This document shows positions 6,004-6,012 of a DNA stretch of 6,012 nucleotides, piece by piece. Under the pieces are notes generated by a model that was given only the letters and a program-made list of their open reading frames with translations, did no database searches and had not been told where the DNA came from. Each line of letters begins with the position of its first letter. Position 1 is the stretch's first letter. The stretch lies in contig CAJXJG010000112.1 in the NCBI GenBank assembly GCA_913054425.1, positions 1 through 6,012 on the forward strand, read 5' to 3'. The stretch is from an uncultured Fidelibacterota bacterium. Lineage in GTDB: Bacteria; Fidelibacterota; Marinisomatia; Marinisomatales; UBA8229. Both the position numbers and the translations under genes were made by a program.

Positions 6004-6012
6004 ATGGAAAAC
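6004..6012 (+). CDS. Start of a further gene (partial, three codons)
   Basis: ATG at 6004 follows a GAGAG purine site (5993-5997) at 6-nt spacing and comes 24 nt after the mltC-like stop. Only M-E-N is visible, so no function can be assigned. The spacing suggests the operon continues. Confidence 0.55.

Overview
The window holds most of a diversity-generating retroelement (DGR), followed by a same-strand operon of exported proteins. All genes are on the plus strand. The DNA looks bacterial and Gram-negative. Three consecutive proteins carry Sec-type signal peptides ending in (F/V)SQ-, HGQ- or SGQ-like sites, and one is an MltC-type murein transglycosylase. The A+T-rich base composition, AAGGAG-type ribosome binding sites and the style of the exported proteins (Ig-like repeats plus a caspase domain, and a CarboxypepD_reg-DUF2135 protein) suggest a lineage of the Fibrobacterota-Chlorobiota-Bacteroidota group or near it, such as Neomarinimicrobiota. 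That placement is inference and cannot be settled from 6 kb.

Region 1 (1-1819) is the DGR. Bases 1-35 are the last codons of the diversified target gene, including the 3' end of its variable repeat (VR). An 8-bp perfect hairpin follows at 50-68, in the place where DGRs carry a DNA structure needed for target recognition. Next come the Avd accessory protein (92-466), overlapping the DGR reverse transcriptase (450-1505), and then the template repeat (TR, about 1525-1643). Read in the VR frame, the TR spells the C-terminal core of a formylglycine-generating-enzyme-type (FGE-sulfatase/C-type lectin) fold. Adenines are packed into 14 AAC/AAT codons. The last 24 bases of the TR are identical to VR bases 2-25. 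The one visible TR adenine upstream of that block (1619) is a T in the VR (base 1), which is the expected mark of A-directed mutagenesis. Bases 1644-1819 contain no convincing gene and probably include the TR RNA 3' spacer, with a GNRA-capped hairpin at 1663-1684.

Region 2 (1820-6012) is a tightly spaced run of genes with strong ribosome binding sites. It encodes an exported protein with a coiled coil, two Ig-like domains and a C-terminal caspase/metacaspase domain with both catalytic residues (1820-4018); an exported CarboxypepD_reg plus DUF2135/YfaP-like protein (4048-4818); an MltC-like lytic transglycosylase (4828-5979); and the first codons of another gene (6004 onward).

The DGR uses Avd, RT and TR RNA to rewrite the C-terminal ligand-binding surface of the truncated target protein. 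The downstream genes encode a probable cell-envelope module with a caspase-like protease and a peptidoglycan-cleaving enzyme. DGR targets and caspase domains are known to associate in bacterial conflict systems, so a functional link is possible. The sequence shows only adjacency and shared orientation. The main limit is that nearly all of the target gene lies outside the window.
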